A DNA stretch of 64,000 nucleotides, taken from contig JASBSU010000036.1 of assembly GCA_030148725.1 (NCBI GenBank), positions 1 through 64,000 on the forward strand. Reading direction: 5' to 3'. The notes under the pieces are model-generated. The model ran no database searches and was not told the origin of the DNA. It saw nothing but the letters and a program-made list of their open reading frames with translations. Source of the stretch: Hyphomicrobium sp. GTDB taxonomy: Bacteria > Pseudomonadota > Alphaproteobacteria > Rhizobiales > Hyphomicrobiaceae. A program made the position numbers and the translations under genes. Shown here piece by piece: positions 63,711-64,000 of this stretch (the stretch's first letter is position 1; every line of letters begins with the position of its first letter).

Positions 63711-64000
63711 GGTGCAACTCCAATGCTGTCCAGCAGGCCAAGGATTCCGCGTGTCGGGATCGACAGCCAAGCCGGCCGGCTGCCGATTTCGTAGCGCAGT
63801 TCGTAGAGCGCCTTGCGCAACACGAAGAGCTGCAACAGGCCGTCCGCCGTTCTAGGATCGCTCGGGTAGGCGTTCGCCGCTTTGGCTATCTTCCGGTACG
63901 AGTTGATGCAGTCCTGGATTTGCCGGTCGCGCCAGCGCAGCGCCAGCGGCCCCACAAGGTCGCTCGCAACCACGCCTTTCGCTCGCACGCTATCGAGCGC
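63707..64000 (-). CDS. treS: Trehalose synthase/maltokinase fusion, C-terminal end (5' truncated by window)
   Basis: The frame is open to the window edge and gives the last 97 residues. [36 protein letters not shown] matches the extreme C-terminus of maltokinase as found alone or fused to TreS (quoted here as [17 protein letters not shown]). It is the first visible gene of the operon. TreS-maltokinase would convert trehalose to maltose and maltose-1-phosphate, feeding glucan synthesis. The TreS half cannot be confirmed from this fragment. Confidence 0.8.
   Translation of the reverse strand, partial: ALDSVRAKGVVASDLVGPLALRWRDRQIQDCINSYRKIAKAANAYPSDPRTADGLLQLFVLRKALYELRYEIGSRPAWLSIPTRGILGLLDSIGVAP

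Noticed and set aside
62322-63794. 490-codon open frame on the plus strand opposite glgB
   Set aside because: It is antisense to a clear glgB, has no recognisable family motif, and long antisense frames are expected in GC-rich genes.
1-64000. tRNA genes, CRISPR arrays, insertion sequences or prophage
   Set aside because: No tRNA-like cloverleaf, regularly spaced repeats, transposase or integrase was recognised on reading the intergenic regions and coding frames.

Overview
The window is a GC-rich chromosomal segment packed with genes. Alphaproteobacterial features are two GGAAC-N17-CGTT-like (EcfG-type) promoter candidates and a kinase with an HWE-type second half. Together with general protein character they suggest an alphaproteobacterium, probably Hyphomicrobiales. 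The genus is not determined. No rRNA, tRNA, CRISPR array, insertion sequence or phage gene was recognised.

Layout. 1-5 kb: the 3' end of a lysine 2,3-aminomutase-like gene, a molybdopterin oxidoreductase, a secreted beta-barrel-like protein and glucokinase. 5-11 kb: a five-gene minus-strand operon (GNAT, asparagine-synthase-like amidotransferase, acyl carrier protein, AMP-forming acyl ligase, NAD-synthase-like amide ligase) that looks like a carrier-protein pathway for making or attaching an amidated acyl group. 11.5-17 kb: an SH3-domain protein, heme oxygenase, a methyltransferase, a sulfotransferase and an MFS transporter. 17-37 kb: a surface-polysaccharide region. On the minus strand are UDP-GlcNAc 4,6-dehydratase, reductase and C2-epimerase homologues with a WbuB-like transferase, a Wzx-type flippase and a GT2. 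These are followed by a sulfotransferase, a GT10 fucosyltransferase, a sulfatase-like/GT25 fusion, two GT4 enzymes, a multi-pass candidate polymerase and an MsbA-like ABC exporter. 37-43 kb: an alpha/beta hydrolase, exonuclease III, DNA polymerase IV, a Crp/Fnr regulator, a small ATP-dependent DNA ligase and an SDR. 43-47 kb: a GlsB-type membrane protein, a lone receiver and a 1087-residue hybrid kinase with two kinase cores. 47-50.5 kb: a translationally coupled GT2 / acyl-CoA dehydrogenase / PIG-L deacetylase / NodS-like methyltransferase operon. 50.6-64 kb: a seven-gene glycogen and trehalose operon (treS-maltokinase end, glgB, glgX, treZ, malQ, treY, glgP), mostly with ATGA overlaps.

How the parts fit. 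The 17-37 kb block would make, decorate (fucose, sulfate) and export a glycan carrying an N-acetylated 6-deoxy-L-hexosamine. The 5-11 kb operon may supply an unusual acyl or amide decoration. The 47-50.5 kb operon carries a set of chemistries resembling Nod-factor tailoring (glycosyl transfer, deacetylation, methylation) plus an acyl-CoA dehydrogenase, and is the best candidate for an undescribed system. The terminal operon can interconvert glycogen, maltodextrin and trehalose, which fits storage and osmotic or desiccation tolerance. The nearby stress-type promoters and kinase fit the same lifestyle, but no direct link is visible. Start codons were chosen from conserved N-termini, signal peptides, ribosome binding sites or ATGA overlaps; all functions are read from sequence motifs without database searches.
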